NCBI GenBank assembly: GCA_028282545.1
Contig: JANQHT010000012.1
Coordinates: 1-59,686, forward strand
Source: Spirochaetales bacterium
GTDB taxonomy: Bacteria; Spirochaetota; Spirochaetia; DSM-27196; Alkalispirochaetaceae
Direction of reading: 5' to 3'
Length of the DNA: 59,686 bases
This document shows, piece by piece, positions 59,319-59,686 of this stretch (position 1 is its first letter; every line of letters begins with the position of its first letter). The notes beneath the pieces are model-generated. The model ran no database searches. It was not told the DNA's origin and saw only the letters and a program-made list of their open reading frames with translations. The position numbers and the translations under genes were made by a program.

Positions 59319-59686
59319 ATGAATACCCGCAAAGGCCTCTACGACACGTTCTTTCTTTTGCCTGGACTGGCTATTTTTGTCGTCTTTATGTTCATCCCGC
59401 TTGTGTTCAGCATGCTGTTCAGCTTCACGAACTGGAACGGTATCAATCCGAACTTTCGATGGATCGGTATCAGGAACTTCGTCACACTCGCCCGGGACGT
59501 TCCATTTCGATCGGCACTGATGGTGACGATTGTCCTGACCGTCCTCACCACGCTGCTCACGAACGTTATAGGGATCTTGGCGGCAGTGGCGATTGAACGG
59601 CGTGGGTGGGTATTCCGGATAAGTAGAACCCTCATCTTCATCCCTGCGATTCTCAGCCCGGTCGTGGTCTCATTTATATGGGCCTA
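59319..59686 (+). CDS. Carbohydrate ABC transporter permease, MalF type, truncated by window edge
   Basis: The first 122 residues of an inner-membrane permease are visible: helix 1 TFFLLPGLAIFVVFMFIPLV, then FSFTNWNGINPNFRWIGIRN, the conserved region before helix 2, and helices from MVTIVLTVLTTLLTNVIGIL and FIPAILSPVVVSFIWA. The frame is open at the right edge. It follows the binding protein by 72 nt across the attenuator. Confidence 0.9.
   Translation, partial: MNTRKGLYDTFFLLPGLAIFVVFMFIPLVFSMLFSFTNWNGINPNFRWIGIRNFVTLARDVPFRSALMVTIVLTVLTTLLTNVIGILAAVAIERRGWVFRISRTLIFIPAILSPVVVSFIWA

Noticed and set aside
1..59686. CRISPR arrays, tRNA or rRNA genes, insertion sequences
   Set aside because: No regularly spaced repeats, cloverleaf-like segments, ribosomal signatures or transposase motifs were seen on either strand by eye.

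Overview
This 59.7-kb window is high-GC DNA densely packed with catabolic operons. The overall style suggests a free-living, carbohydrate-degrading spirochaete (Spirochaetaceae-like). The clearest hint is the secreted binding proteins: their signal peptides end in Ala/Gly-rich, acid-rich segments such as AGGQEE or AGGGQEE without a lipobox cysteine, and each is followed by two permeases but no ATPase gene. The taxonomic call is an inference from style, not from a marker gene.

Layout. (1) 1-1969: 5' part of a class II (B12-dependent) ribonucleotide reductase, running off the left edge. (2) 2253-7370: xylose block with an AraC-type regulator divergent from xylA-xylB, then a GntR-LacI chimeric regulator. 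(3) 7469-8962: membrane-anchored beta-lactamase-fold hydrolase. (4) 9083-13370: a TPP riboswitch with an intrinsic terminator, followed by an operon of an M28-type peptidase homologue with altered catalytic residues and a YkoE/YkoC/YkoD ECF importer for a thiamin precursor. (5) 13423-14175: YhfC-family membrane protein. (6) 14281-19281: DeoR-type regulator divergent from a binding protein-permease-permease-phosphodiesterase operon, with an inverted-repeat operator between them. (7) 19430-24954 (minus): xyloside uptake and hydrolysis operon (binding protein, two permeases, GH43 xylosidase, deaminase). Its promoter carries repeats resembling one in front of the GntR-LacI regulator. (8) 25070-25590: decayed gene remnants, including a frameshifted ArsR. 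(9) 25595-40888 (minus): a run of 15 co-oriented genes comprising a TctCBA tripartite transporter, FCD-GntR regulator, beta-propeller-like protein, UlaG lactonase, UroD-like protein, transketolase, LarA-like protein, TIM-family isomerase, two TauE/SafE permeases, a UlaE-like isomerase, an AraD/UlaF epimerase and a VOC protein. (10) 41046-54221: an accessory cluster with two sulfatases lacking signal peptides, a binding-protein homologue lacking a signal peptide, SDR and MDR dehydrogenases, two paralogous MBL-winged-helix proteins, LacI and SorC regulators, and CoA-transferase, enoyl-CoA hydratase and 3-hydroxyacyl-CoA dehydrogenase. (11) 54465-end: YesM/YesN-type two-component system and the start of another sugar ABC operon.

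How the parts work together. Blocks 2 and 7 look like one xylose/xyloside regulon: import, GH43 cleavage, isomerisation and phosphorylation. Block 9 looks like a complete route for an organic acid or lactone. It would be taken up by TctCBA, opened by the lactonase, epimerised by LarA-, UlaE- and AraD-type enzymes and fed into the pentose-phosphate pathway by transketolase. Block 10 looks like intracellular desulfation of an imported compound followed by CoA-ester beta-oxidation-type chemistry. Blocks 9 and 10, together with the riboswitch-controlled pseudo-peptidase/ECF operon, are the best candidates for undescribed systems. All functional assignments rest on reading motifs by eye; no database search was possible.
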